From Clostridiales bacterium (GTDB lineage: Bacteria; Bacillota; Clostridia; Monoglobales; WRBX01), in the NCBI GenBank assembly GCA_031261985.1, contig JAISIR010000007.1, positions 112,654-176,653 on the forward strand: a DNA stretch of 64,000 nucleotides. Direction: 5' to 3'. How positions within the stretch are numbered: position 1 is the stretch's first letter; the number at the start of each line of letters is the position of its first letter. The notes beneath the pieces were generated by a model. It saw nothing but the letters and a program-made list of their open reading frames with translations. It was not told where the DNA came from and did not search any database. This document shows positions 24,751-33,322 of the stretch, piece by piece. Both the position numbers and the translations under genes were made by a program.

Positions 24751-25176
24751 ATGCTATCGGGAGAATGTTTACATAATATTGATACAAAGGGTAGGATGAT
24801 GGTGCCTGCCAAATTTAGAGGGGATTTAGGCGAGAAATTTGTCATCACTAAGGGGCTAGATAATTGCTTGTTTGTATTTGATATCCCTACTTGGAACGAG
24901 CTAGAGGCTAGGATAAACCAGCTTCCATTTGCTGCGTCACGCGATATTAAGCGATTATTAATTGGTAGTAAAGAAGAAGTTGAAGTAGACAAGCAGGGCA
25001 GGGTGCTGATTCCTGCTAATTTGCGTGAGTTTGCAAGCCTAGAGAAGGATATCGTTAGCGTTGGATTAGGGACTAGGGCAGAGATATGGTCGCGCACTAA
25101 GTGGGTTGAGGTTAATAATAAGTTCACGAGTAATCCTGAAGTGGTTGCCGAGCAAATGGAAGAATTGGGGATATAG
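24751..25176 (+). CDS. mraZ: Transcriptional regulator MraZ
   Basis: This 141-residue protein has two AbrB-like SpoVT/MraZ halves. Each carries the signature, here IDTKGRMMVPAKFR (residues 10-23) and VDKQGRVLIPANLR (about 77-90). It binds the GTGG repeats upstream and autoregulates the division and cell-wall cluster. GAAAGGTGGG lies upstream of the ATG. It is the first gene of the dcw cluster, as usual. Confidence 0.97.
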   Translation: MLSGECLHNIDTKGRMMVPAKFRGDLGEKFVITKGLDNCLFVFDIPTWNELEARINQLPFAASRDIKRLLIGSKEEVEVDKQGRVLIPANLREFASLEKDIVSVGLGTRAEIWSRTKWVEVNNKFTSNPEVVAEQMEELGI

Positions 25177-25200
25177 GCGCGTGGCTTGCTGACGATGCTT

Positions 25201-25256
25201 GAAGATAGTGCTAGAAGATGATGCTAGAAGATAAGTTTGAAGATAAGTTTGAAGAT
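25201..25256 (+). repeat. Five-copy GAAGAT degenerate tandem repeat
   Basis: GAAGAT occurs at 25201, 25214, 25227, 25239 and 25251 with spacers GTGCTA, GATGCTA-like and AAGTTT, that is, a 12-13 bp unit. It occupies the mraZ-rsmH gap and is not part of a convincing ORF. Confidence 0.6.
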
Positions 25257-25278
25257 GTCAATTAAATTGGGGAAGAAC

Positions 25279-26262
25279 ATGGGAAACGATAATATAAAAT
25301 TTGAGCATGCGACGGTTTTTTTACGCGAGGGTGTTGATGCTTTAGACGTCAAGCCGAATGGTGTATATGTAGACGGAACCTTAGGCGGCGGCGGGCATAC
25401 CGGCTTGATTCTTGAGCGAATGTGTGAAAGCGGTGGCGATGCTAATGGGCGCGTGATAGGAATCGACCGTGACGAAAGTGCTATTTTGGCGGTGCAAGAG
25501 CGGTTGATGATTGGCAAAAAGAGTGAGAATTTACATTTAGTACATGATAATTTTTTTAATATAGATAAAATTTTGCAAGAGCAGCTGGGGGATGCTGACA
25601 AAGTTATCGATGGGGCGATTTTAGATTTAGGTGTTTCGTCGCCACAGATAGATATTGCTGAGCGTGGGTTTAGCTATAATTTGGATAGTCGGTTGGATAT
25701 GCGCATGGACACCACGCAAAAAAAGAGTGCGTATGATGTTGTAAATGGGTATGGGGTATCTGATTTAGCGCGTGTGATTAGGGATTATGGCGAGGAAAGG
25801 TATGCTTTAAAAATTGCGCGCATGATAGATAAGGTGCGACCGATTGAAACCACATTTGAGTTGGTGGAAGCAATAAAGCGAGCCTTCCCGATAAAAGAGA
25901 GGTATAAAGACAAGCACCCTGCGAAGCGGACTTTTCAGGCGATAAGGATAGAGGTAAATTCTGAGTTAGAAGGCTTAAGCGTGGCGATAGAGAAGTTTGC
26001 GCGTGCGTTAAACCTTGGCGGGAGATTGGCGATAATTACGTTTCATTCGCTGGAAGATAGAATAGTTAAGCAGACGTTTAATAGGCTTTGTAACCCTTGC
26101 ACTTGTCCGAGTGACTTCCCTATTTGTGTATGTGGCAAGGTGGCAGAGTTTGAGCTAGTGGCGCGGAAGCCGATTGTGCCTAGTGATGATGAGTTGGTAA
26201 GGAATAAGCGGGCGCATAGTGCGAAGCTGAGGGTGATAAGGCGAATGATAAGAGATAAGTAA
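25279..26262 (+). CDS. rsmH: 16S rRNA (cytosine1402-N4)-methyltransferase
   Basis: This SAM-dependent enzyme methylates C1402 of 16S rRNA. Motifs include YVDGTLGGGGHTGLIL, IGIDRDESAI, LDLGVSSPQID, GFSYNLDSRLDMRMD and ITFHSLEDRIVKQTF. ATG 25279 follows GGGGAAG and gives a normal 327-aa protein. The track start 14 codons earlier runs into the GAAGAT repeat and lacks a ribosome binding site. A Cys cluster near the C-terminus (CNPCTCP...CVCG) is common in Clostridia. Confidence 0.96.
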   Translation: MGNDNIKFEHATVFLREGVDALDVKPNGVYVDGTLGGGGHTGLILERMCESGGDANGRVIGIDRDESAILAVQERLMIGKKSENLHLVHDNFFNIDKILQEQLGDADKVIDGAILDLGVSSPQIDIAERGFSYNLDSRLDMRMDTTQKKSAYDVVNGYGVSDLARVIRDYGEERYALKIARMIDKVRPIETTFELVEAIKRAFPIKERYKDKHPAKRTFQAIRIEVNSELEGLSVAIEKFARALNLGGRLAIITFHSLEDRIVKQTFNRLCNPCTCPSDFPICVCGKVAEFELVARKPIVPSDDELVRNKRAHSAKLRVIRRMIRDK

Positions 26263-26343
26263 TAAGCCAGAAGCGATAAATGCTGTGAATATTTTACTTT
26301 GCAAAATATTTATTATGTTATTTATTAAGAATGGGAGAAAAAC

Positions 26344-26835
26344 ATGTATTACGATGGGAATTTAGCCTATAAAATTGAAGTTCCTGCTCGTGACATTCAA
26401 AAGAAAGTTAAGCAGAATAGTCACAAAAAGGGCAAGGCAAAGGCTAAAAACAATTACAAAGTTGCACCTATTGTAAAAGCGATTGCGCTTGTTATGCTTG
26501 TTTTTGGTGTCCTATTTTCTCTTTGTTGGGTGTATGTTTATAGTTATAGTCAAGTAGGGATAATTTCTGCTAAAACTAAGCAGCTAGAGGCGATTGTGTC
26601 TAATAATTCTCAGTTAGAAATGGATATTGAGCGGGCGACAGATGTTAACAAAATTTACACTTATGCAACGGGCGAGCTTGGAATGAAGAAGCCAGATAAG
26701 AGCCAATATGTATACATAACTCCTAGGCGTGAGGACACCATGGCGAATGCACAGACGCGGGTAGAGGAGTTTGGCACTAAGGCGTGGGATTATGCGAAGA
26801 ATTTTGTGGTAGGAATAATCGACTATTTTAAGTAA
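26344..26835 (+). CDS. ftsL: Cell division protein FtsL-like
   Basis: A basic cytoplasmic N-terminus (KKGKAKAKNN) is followed by one membrane helix (about residues 42-65) and a short extracytoplasmic coiled coil (SAKTKQLEAIVSNNSQLEMDIE). The size of 163 aa and the position between rsmH and the PBP gene identify it as FtsL, which links FtsQ/DivIB, FtsB and the septal synthase. Sequence conservation in this family is low, so the call rests mainly on topology and position. Confidence 0.85.
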   Translation: MYYDGNLAYKIEVPARDIQKKVKQNSHKKGKAKAKNNYKVAPIVKAIALVMLVFGVLFSLCWVYVYSYSQVGIISAKTKQLEAIVSNNSQLEMDIERATDVNKIYTYATGELGMKKPDKSQYVYITPRREDTMANAQTRVEEFGTKAWDYAKNFVVGIIDYFK

Positions 26836-26886
26836 TATTATTGAAGTAGCATTATGAACTAATAACGATATCTACCTATTGCAGAG

Positions 26887-29154
26887 GTGATAAGTATTAA
26901 ACGGAATCTTAAAAAAAGTGTAAAGCCTAATTTAAAACGAAGATTACTAGGAGTATTCAATATTTTTTGCTTGCTCCTTTTTTTGCTGTCTATTAAAACT
27001 TTTTGGATTCAAATAGTTAAAGGTTCATTTTATAGCGAGCAAGCGTTAGAGCAACAAACCAGGGACAGGCTTATTACATCTAACCGTGGGACGATTTATG
27101 ATACTAACGGTAAGGCGTTGGCGGTTTCGGCAAGTGTAGAGGCGGTAAGTGCTAGCCCTAAAGTTTTGAAGGATTTAATTGAGGATAACAAGGATTTATC
27201 TATAGAACAAATTGCCAAGGGGCTTAGTGATATTTTAGAGCTAGATTATGATTCGACGGTGGCTAAGCTGAACCAATCGGCGTCGTATGTAATCCTAAAG
27301 CGGAAGGTAGAGAAAGAGCCAGCGGATAGGGTTAGGCAATATATATCGGATAACGAAATTGAAGGGATATATTTAGACGAGGATAGCAAGAGGTATTATC
27401 CTTTTGGCGATTTTGCGTCGCAAGTTATAGGCTTTGTAGGGACGGATAACCAGGGGCTAGAGGGTATTGAAGCGGTAATGGATGATGAGCTTAATGGGAC
27501 GTCTGGGCGAGTGATAAGTGCTAAAAGTGCAAGCGGGAGTGATATGCCGTTTGATTATGAGAAGATGATTGACCCGCAAGATGGCTTAGATGTAGTGCTT
27601 ACGATTGACGAGGGTGTGCAGCAATTTGTCGAGAAGCATTTAGAGACCGCGATAGTAGAAAATAAGCTGGCGCAGGGTGCGGCGGCGGTAGTGATGAATG
27701 TTAAGACGGGCGAGATTTTGGCGATGGCGACTAAGCCTTCGTTTGATTTAAATGCGCCGATGACGATAACAGATGATTCGGTATTGCAAGCAGTTGAGGC
27801 GTTGCCAGAGGAAGAGAAAGTCCAGGCGAAATCTACATATTTAAGCAAGCTATGGAGGAATAAGGCGGTAGTTGATACTTATGAGCCAGGCTCGGTATTT
27901 AAAATATTTGTGGCGGCAATGGGGTTAGAATCTAACGTTGTACATTTAGCTGACCAGTTTTATTGCAAGGGCGTAGTGAATGTAGCAGGTACTAATATAA
28001 AGTGTTGGAAGGCTGGCGGGCATGCAGCTGAGACATTTGTTGATGGGATAAAAAATTCGTGCAACCCTGTGTTTATGGAGGTTGGAGCGAGGCTTGGACC
28101 TAAGACGTTTTATGATTACTATCGTGGGTTTGGTTTTATGAACAAAACAGGGATAGAGCTATCGGGCGAGGCGGTTGGACCTTTCCACGCGCTTAAAAAT
28201 TTGAACGCGGTAGAGTTGGCGACTTGTAGCTTTGGGCAGTCGTTCCAGGTTACTCCTTTGCAGATGGTGACAGGTATAGCGGCCATTGCCAATGACGGCA
28301 AGCTAATGAAGCCGCATATAGTAAAAGAGTTAAAAGATAGCCAGGGGAATATTGTCGAGACGATAGAGCCGACGGTTGTGAGGCAGATAATATCTAAAGA
28401 AACAAGCGATACCGTGTGCGATTTGCTTGAGAAGGTTGTTAGTGAGGGGACGGGTAGTAACGCTTATGTAAGTGGATATAGAGTGGCAGGAAAGACGGGA
28501 ACGTCTGAGAAATTTGAGACGGTGAACGGTAAAACGGTGCGTGCGAATGGTAAGTATATTGCATCGTTTGGTGCGTTTGCGCCGGCGGACGACCCAGAGA
28601 TAGCTTGTATTGTAATACTAGATGAGCCGACGGGTGGTTCGTACTTTGGTGGAGTTATTGCCGGGCCAGTTATGGGTAGGCTTATGGCTGATGTGCTTCC
28701 TTATCTTAATATCGAGCCGCAATATACACCAGAAGAGCTTGCGCAACTAGAGAACCCTGTGCCAGATGTTGTTGGGATGAAACTAGATAACGCCAAGAAT
28801 ACATTAATCGGCAAGCAATTCACCTGCAAAGTAATAGGCGATGGCGGGGAAGTGCTTAGCCAGATTCCGACAGCTGGGACGAGGGTTAATGCTAACTCGG
28901 TAATAACGCTTTATACAAGCAATAATGGTGGGGCAAGCATGGTAGAAGTGCCAAGTGTTACTAATTTAAGCGTGGCAGAGGCGACCAGGATAATAACGAA
29001 TGCAGGGTTAAATATAAAAGTAACAGGGGCAGGAGCGACGGCGAAGACAGCCTCTAGCACCGCGTTTACGCAATCGCCAGCGGCTGGGGCTAAGCTAGAA
29101 GCAGGAAGTATTGTGACGGTTGAATTTAGAACTTTGGATACTAATAGTGAGTGA
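26887..29154 (+). CDS. spoVD: SpoVD/PBP2-type penicillin-binding protein with two PASTA domains
   Basis: An N-terminal membrane helix (about 20-40) is followed by a PBP dimerisation domain (from RDRLITSNRGTIYD). The transpeptidase domain has the active-site motifs GSVFK (SxxK), NSCN (SxN) and AGKTGTSE (KTG). Two PASTA domains close the protein (PVPDVVGMKLDNAKN and EVPSVTNLSVAEATR). It cross-links septal or spore-cortex peptidoglycan. No separate ftsI is present in the cluster. The GTG at 26887 is itself part of GAGGTG; an ATT at 26896 sits six bases after it and could be the real start. Confidence 0.92.
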   Translation: MISIKRNLKKSVKPNLKRRLLGVFNIFCLLLFLLSIKTFWIQIVKGSFYSEQALEQQTRDRLITSNRGTIYDTNGKALAVSASVEAVSASPKVLKDLIEDNKDLSIEQIAKGLSDILELDYDSTVAKLNQSASYVILKRKVEKEPADRVRQYISDNEIEGIYLDEDSKRYYPFGDFASQVIGFVGTDNQGLEGIEAVMDDELNGTSGRVISAKSASGSDMPFDYEKMIDPQDGLDVVLTIDEGVQQFVEKHLETAIVENKLAQGAAAVVMNVKTGEILAMATKPSFDLNAPMTITDDSVLQAVEALPEEEKVQAKSTYLSKLWRNKAVVDTYEPGSVFKIFVAAMGLESNVVHLADQFYCKGVVNVAGTNIKCWKAGGHAAETFVDGIKNSCNPVFMEVGARLGPKTFYDYYRGFGFMNKTGIELSGEAVGPFHALKNLNAVELATCSFGQSFQVTPLQMVTGIAAIANDGKLMKPHIVKELKDSQGNIVETIEPTVVRQIISKETSDTVCDLLEKVVSEGTGSNAYVSGYRVAGKTGTSEKFETVNGKTVRANGKYIASFGAFAPADDPEIACIVILDEPTGGSYFGGVIAGPVMGRLMADVLPYLNIEPQYTPEELAQLENPVPDVVGMKLDNAKNTLIGKQFTCKVIGDGGEVLSQIPTAGTRVNANSVITLYTSNNGGASMVEVPSVTNLSVAEATRIITNAGLNIKVTGAGATAKTASSTAFTQSPAAGAKLEAGSIVTVEFRTLDTNSE

Positions 29155-29155
29155 T

Positions 29156-29172
29156 AATTTTATAGGCGCTTG
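29156..29172 (+). repeat. TTTTATAGGCGCTTG motif at the spoVD-murE junction
   Basis: TTTTATAGGCGCTTG here, TTTTATAGGTGCTTG at 30811-30825 and GATAGGTGCTTG at 32258-32269 recur at three consecutive gene junctions in the mur cluster. They probably derive from ends of the same small repeat. Confidence 0.45.
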
Positions 29173-29220
29173 CCCAAAGGCTTAAAGAAAACTTCTATAA
29201 ATTGTAAAGAGGCGATACAT

Positions 29221-30603
29221 ATGGACATATCAACAATCCCGCTTAGTGGCGTGGCAATAGATAGCAGAAAGGTTAAACCTGGTGATGTGTTTGTGGCTAT
29301 CCGTGGGTATGTCACTGATGGGCATAATTATATCAAACAAGCCGAAGCTTCGGGTGCTGCGTATATTGTTTGTGAGGAGCAAGTAGAAGGCATACAGATT
29401 CCGCAGATAGTAGTAGAAGATAGTCGGCAGGCGTGTGCGGATCTAGCGTGCAGGCTATATGATTACCCTGCTGATAAAATGAAGATAATAGGCGTGACGG
29501 GGACAAATGGAAAGACGACGGTTACGCATTTAATCAAGCGTATGATAGAAGAAAGTGGCAAAAAAGTTGGGTTAATAGGGACTAACTACAACTTAATAGG
29601 TGATGAAAAAATTGAGGCGCACAGGACGACGCCAGAGGCGGTAGAGCTGCAGGGGTTATTGCGCGAGATGTTGGATAAAGGGTGCGAGTATGTAGTGATG
29701 GAAGTTGCCTCGCATGCGTTATATTTAAAGCGTGTGGCAGGCATTACCTTTGAAGCTGGTGCGTTTACCAATTTAACGCAGGACCATTTGGATTTTCATA
29801 ACACAATGGACGAATATTTTGAGGCAAAGGCTAGTATGTTTAACCAGACACGTCATAAAATTATTAACATAGATGATGACTATGCCGCTAGGTTAAGCGA
29901 GGGTGCGTTTACAATAAGCGCCACGGATTCGGCAGCGGATATGTACGCTTGCGATGTGGAGTTTACAAGTGTTGGGATGAAGTTCAACCTTAACTATAAA
30001 GGTGAGAAAAAAAGTGTTAGCGCGCCGTTGGTGGGGAAGTTTAATTTAAGTAATCTGCTAGTTGCGTTTGGAGTAAGCGTTACTTTAGGGGTCGATGTTG
30101 ACTCGGCAATTAAGGCGATAGCAGGCTTTGAGGGCGTTTGTGGTAGAATGGAGCTTATACCGACTAATCGCGATTTTACAATTGTGATAGATTATGCACA
30201 CACGCCAGACGGTTTAAAGAATGCGTTGATTGCGCTTAAAACAGAGGGGCATCGCTTGGTTGTAGTGTATGGCTGTGGTGGTGATAGGGATAGGACTAAA
30301 CGCCCGATTATGGGTGGAATAGCTGCTGAGTATGCAGATTTTAGTGTGATAACGTCGGATAATCCGCGGACAGAGGAGCCGAGTGCGATAATTGACGATA
30401 TATTAGAGGGTGTGGAAAAGACATCACACATGGTGGTTATTCCGAATCGGCGTGAGGCGATTGAGTATGCGATAAAGAATGCGTGGGCGAAGGATATAAT
30501 TTTGTTGGCGGGCAAGGGGCATGAGGATTATCAGATTTTAGCGGATAAGACAATACATTTTGATGAACACGAGATAATAGATGAAATTCTTAGTGGGAAA
30601 TAG
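29221..30603 (+). CDS. murE: UDP-N-acetylmuramoyl-L-alanyl-D-glutamate ligase (MurE), probably meso-DAP-adding
   Basis: This cytoplasmic ATP-dependent ligase adds the third amino acid of the stem peptide. Motifs are VAIDSRKVKPGDVFVA, the P-loop GVTGTNGKTTV, EVASHALYL, FTNLTQDHLDFH and DYAHTPDGL. SDNPRTEEP corresponds to the DNPRxEDP signature associated with meso-diaminopimelate. ATG 29221 follows AGAGGCG; the longer track ORF reads through the intergenic repeat. At 460 aa it is slightly shorter than average. The stop codon overlaps the left end of the inverted-repeat element. Confidence 0.96.
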   Translation: MDISTIPLSGVAIDSRKVKPGDVFVAIRGYVTDGHNYIKQAEASGAAYIVCEEQVEGIQIPQIVVEDSRQACADLACRLYDYPADKMKIIGVTGTNGKTTVTHLIKRMIEESGKKVGLIGTNYNLIGDEKIEAHRTTPEAVELQGLLREMLDKGCEYVVMEVASHALYLKRVAGITFEAGAFTNLTQDHLDFHNTMDEYFEAKASMFNQTRHKIINIDDDYAARLSEGAFTISATDSAADMYACDVEFTSVGMKFNLNYKGEKKSVSAPLVGKFNLSNLLVAFGVSVTLGVDVDSAIKAIAGFEGVCGRMELIPTNRDFTIVIDYAHTPDGLKNALIALKTEGHRLVVVYGCGGDRDRTKRPIMGGIAAEYADFSVITSDNPRTEEPSAIIDDILEGVEKTSHMVVIPNRREAIEYAIKNAWAKDIILLAGKGHEDYQILADKTIHFDEHEIIDEILSGK

Positions 30604-30822
30604 CACCTATAGAATTTGCTAAAACGCCAATAAATTGGCTTTGCTCCAATGTCGGCTCGGCAGCGTCGCAACTAATTCCATTTTGCTTGTTTTACTATAA
30701 ACGTAAAACTTCGCTACTATTACATTAGTTGCTCCTTATTCCCAAAAAGCAAAATCAGCTTTTTGGGTGCCCTTATAGCCTTCGCCTCCATTGAAGCAAT
30801 TTAGCTAAATTTTATAGGTGCT
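30602..30822. repeat. Inverted-repeat intergenic element (MITE-like) between murE and murF
   Basis: The left end AGCACCTATAGAATTTGCTAAA and the right end TTTAGCTAAATTTTATAGGTGCT are inverted repeats with two differences. The interior is non-coding and contains another hairpin (CCCAAAAAGC/GCTTTTTGGG). The total of about 220 bp is the size of a non-autonomous palindromic element. Fragments of its ends recur at 3256, 29156 and 32258. No target duplication or transposase is visible. Confidence 0.55.
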
Positions 30823-30867
30823 TGAGGAAAGATTACAAAGAAGCACAAGAGGAAATGAGGGAGAGAA

Positions 30868-32244
30868 ATGTTGCATCATAAGCTTAAAATAGAAGAAATT
30901 GCCAAGGCGACGAGTGGGCAAATTTTAAATGGTGATAAAAATGCAGAGATTAGCGATGTGATAATTGATACTCGCAAGCCACATAATAAAGAGACGCTGT
31001 TTGTGCCGCTTAAGGGCGATAGGGTGGACGGGCATAGTTTTATCCCTGCATTTTTCTCGGGTGGTGGAGGCGCGAGCATTGCTTCTAGTACTATTGGTGG
31101 CAGGTGCATAATTTTAGTGCGTGATACAAAAAAGGCTTTGGGTGATATTGCCAAGTTGTATCGTTCTAAATTTGATGTGCCGATAGTTGCCATTACAGGG
31201 AGCGTTGGTAAGACCTCGACAAAAGAGATGATTGCGCTTGCGCTTAGCAAGCATTTTGGCGCGGATAAAGTAGTTAAAACTCATGCGAATTTTAATAATG
31301 AGATTGGTTTGCCGCTGACGCTGTTTAATCTATCACCTAATACCCAAGTGGCTGTGACCGAGATGGGTGCGAGGGCGTTTGGGGATATAAATTATTTAAG
31401 CAATATTGCCAAGCAAAAGATAGCTGTAATAACCAATATTGGGACAGCGCACATCGGTGAGTTTGGCAGCCGTGAGAATATTTTAAAGGCTAAGATGGAG
31501 ATTGCTAATAATCTTCCGCAGGGTGGCGCGCTGATAATAAATGGCGACGATGAGATGCTGAAAAATGCTAAGCTGCCTAAGAAACTATCGGTTATTAAGT
31601 ATGGTTTAGGGCTGGCAAACGACGTGTTGGCAAAAGATGTCGAGATGAGCGATACAAATTGTGAGTTTATTGTAGATGATGTTAAGTTTGATATCCCGCT
31701 TGTGGGTAGGCATAATGTGTATAATGCGCTGGCGAGCGTGGCGGTGGCAAAGGTATTGGGGATATCGGTAGCTGAAGTTGCAGATAGCTTAAAGGGTATT
31801 GGCGGCGATGATGCGATTAGGCAAAAGGTGATAAATGCAGGAGATTACACGATTATTGATGATACATATAACGCAGGGGTAGAGAGTATGTCGGCTGGGT
31901 TAGAAGTTTTGATGCGTATGGCAAAGAGCGGAGATAAAGAGCATAGGGCTGTGGCGATTTTAGGCGATATGCTAGAGAAAGGTGAGTTCTCGGCAGCTGA
32001 GCATGCGCAAGTGGGGAGTTGTTGTGCGCAAAATTTGGTTGATGTGTTAATTACCATTGGTAAGGATAGTGCGTATATTGCTAAACAGGCAGAGGCTGAT
32101 GGTGTGGAAGATTGTCATCATTTTGATACTATCGAGCATGCTAAGGGTTACATAAAAGATGTGGTGGCTGCAGGGGATATTGTGTTCGTCAAAGCATCGC
32201 GCGGAATGCACTTTGAAAAGGTAGTTGAATTGTTGCAGAACTAA
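30868..32244 (+). CDS. murF: UDP-N-acetylmuramoyl-tripeptide--D-alanyl-D-alanine ligase
   Basis: It adds D-Ala-D-Ala to the UDP-MurNAc tripeptide. Motifs are DTRKPHNKETLFVPLKGDRV in the N-terminal domain, the P-loop ITGSVGKTSTKEM, TEMGARAFGDI, NIGTAHIGEFGSRENI and DDTYNAG in the C-terminal part. It has 458 aa. A Gly/Ser-rich loop (FSGGGGASIASSTIGG) in the N-terminal domain is unusual. GAGGGAG precedes ATG. A 265-bp gap with an inverted-repeat element separates it from murE. Confidence 0.96.
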   Translation: MLHHKLKIEEIAKATSGQILNGDKNAEISDVIIDTRKPHNKETLFVPLKGDRVDGHSFIPAFFSGGGGASIASSTIGGRCIILVRDTKKALGDIAKLYRSKFDVPIVAITGSVGKTSTKEMIALALSKHFGADKVVKTHANFNNEIGLPLTLFNLSPNTQVAVTEMGARAFGDINYLSNIAKQKIAVITNIGTAHIGEFGSRENILKAKMEIANNLPQGGALIINGDDEMLKNAKLPKKLSVIKYGLGLANDVLAKDVEMSDTNCEFIVDDVKFDIPLVGRHNVYNALASVAVAKVLGISVAEVADSLKGIGGDDAIRQKVINAGDYTIIDDTYNAGVESMSAGLEVLMRMAKSGDKEHRAVAILGDMLEKGEFSAAEHAQVGSCCAQNLVDVLITIGKDSAYIAKQAEADGVEDCHHFDTIEHAKGYIKDVVAAGDIVFVKASRGMHFEKVVELLQN

Positions 32245-32303
32245 GAGTTTTAGGCGATAGGTGCTTGTATATTTAAAAATTGTGAAGATAAAGGGGAAAG
32301 GTT

Positions 32304-33257
32304 ATGTCCTCGTTTATAGCGTTTATTATATCGTTTGTATTTTGTGTAATTGTAGAGCCATTTTTGATTCCACTATTGCGCAAGGCTAAGTTTGGGCAGA
32401 GTATATTGCAGGTGGGTCCGTCGTGGCACAAAACCAAACAAGGCACGCCAACCATGGGCGGGATAGGGTTTATAATTGCTATAATCTTAACCGTGGTGGT
32501 ATCTGCGATATTTGGCAATGTAGGGCGTAAATTAGTGCTTATTATTGTAGGTGCGTTGTTATTTGCGCTGATAGGGTTTATCGACGACTATATTAAAGTA
32601 GTATTAAAGCGGAACTTGGGATTGCGCGCGTATCAAAAGTTTTTGCTACAAACGGTGTGCGCAATAGGCATAATGCTAATTGCCAATAGTTGGGGGATAG
32701 TTCCATCTAAAGTAACGATATCGTTTAGTGATATAGAGCTAAGTTTTGCGTTTATACCCTTGGCGGTGCTAGTGATTGTGGGTGCTAGCAACGCGGTTAA
32801 TTTAACCGATGGATTAGATGGGTTGGTTGCCAGCACGACCTTTGTAGTATGTATATTCTTTGCAGCGATAGGCTTATTGATAGGCGATTTTGACATTAAC
32901 TTATTATCGGCGATATCGGCGGGGGCATTGCTAGCGTTTTGGCTATTTAACAAGCACCCTGCAAAAGTATTTATGGGCGATACAGGCTCGTTGTTCTTAG
33001 GTGCATTGGTTGGATTATTGGCGATATTTATTAATAATCCCATTGCGTTAATTTTTGTTGGGCTGGTGTATGTAATCGAAACGTTGTCGGTGATTATCCA
33101 AGTAATAAGCTTTAAACTAACCGGCAAAAGGGTATTTAAGATGTCACCATTGCATCATCATTTTGAGATGTGTGGTTGGCGAGAACAGAAAATAGTTGCG
33201 TATGCCACGATTATCACCTTAATTATGTGTGGTGTGGCGTTGCTTACTTATTTGTAG
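32304..33257 (+). CDS. mraY: Phospho-N-acetylmuramoyl-pentapeptide-transferase
   Basis: This polytopic membrane enzyme transfers phospho-MurNAc-pentapeptide to undecaprenyl phosphate to make lipid I. About ten helices are visible. Motifs are KQGTPTMGG, FIDDYIKVVLKRN, NAVNLTDGLDGL, FMGDTGSLFLG and SPLHHHFEMCG. The 317 aa length is normal. AAGGGGAAAG precedes ATG. murD usually comes next, but here ftsW follows after 65 bp. Confidence 0.97.
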   Translation: MSSFIAFIISFVFCVIVEPFLIPLLRKAKFGQSILQVGPSWHKTKQGTPTMGGIGFIIAIILTVVVSAIFGNVGRKLVLIIVGALLFALIGFIDDYIKVVLKRNLGLRAYQKFLLQTVCAIGIMLIANSWGIVPSKVTISFSDIELSFAFIPLAVLVIVGASNAVNLTDGLDGLVASTTFVVCIFFAAIGLLIGDFDINLLSAISAGALLAFWLFNKHPAKVFMGDTGSLFLGALVGLLAIFINNPIALIFVGLVYVIETLSVIIQVISFKLTGKRVFKMSPLHHHFEMCGWREQKIVAYATIITLIMCGVALLTYL

Positions 33258-33267
33258 GGTAAGCCTG

Positions 33268-33307
33268 GAAATTTGGCTAAGAAATTTTAGCTGAGAAATT
33301 TTAGTAA
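33268..33307 (+). repeat. Three tandem ~14-bp GAAATTTTAGCTAA repeats before ftsW
   Basis: GAAATTTGGCTAA, GAAATTTTAGCTGA and GAAATTTTAGTAA follow one another directly in the mraY-ftsW gap, where murD would be expected. They end just before the AAGGAG site of ftsW. Confidence 0.6.
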
Positions 33308-33322
33308 GAAAGGAGAATGGTT

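Noticed and set aside
25201-25256. Possible CRISPR-like array of GAAGAT repeats
   Set aside because: Units of 12-13 bp without unique spacers; no cas genes nearby.
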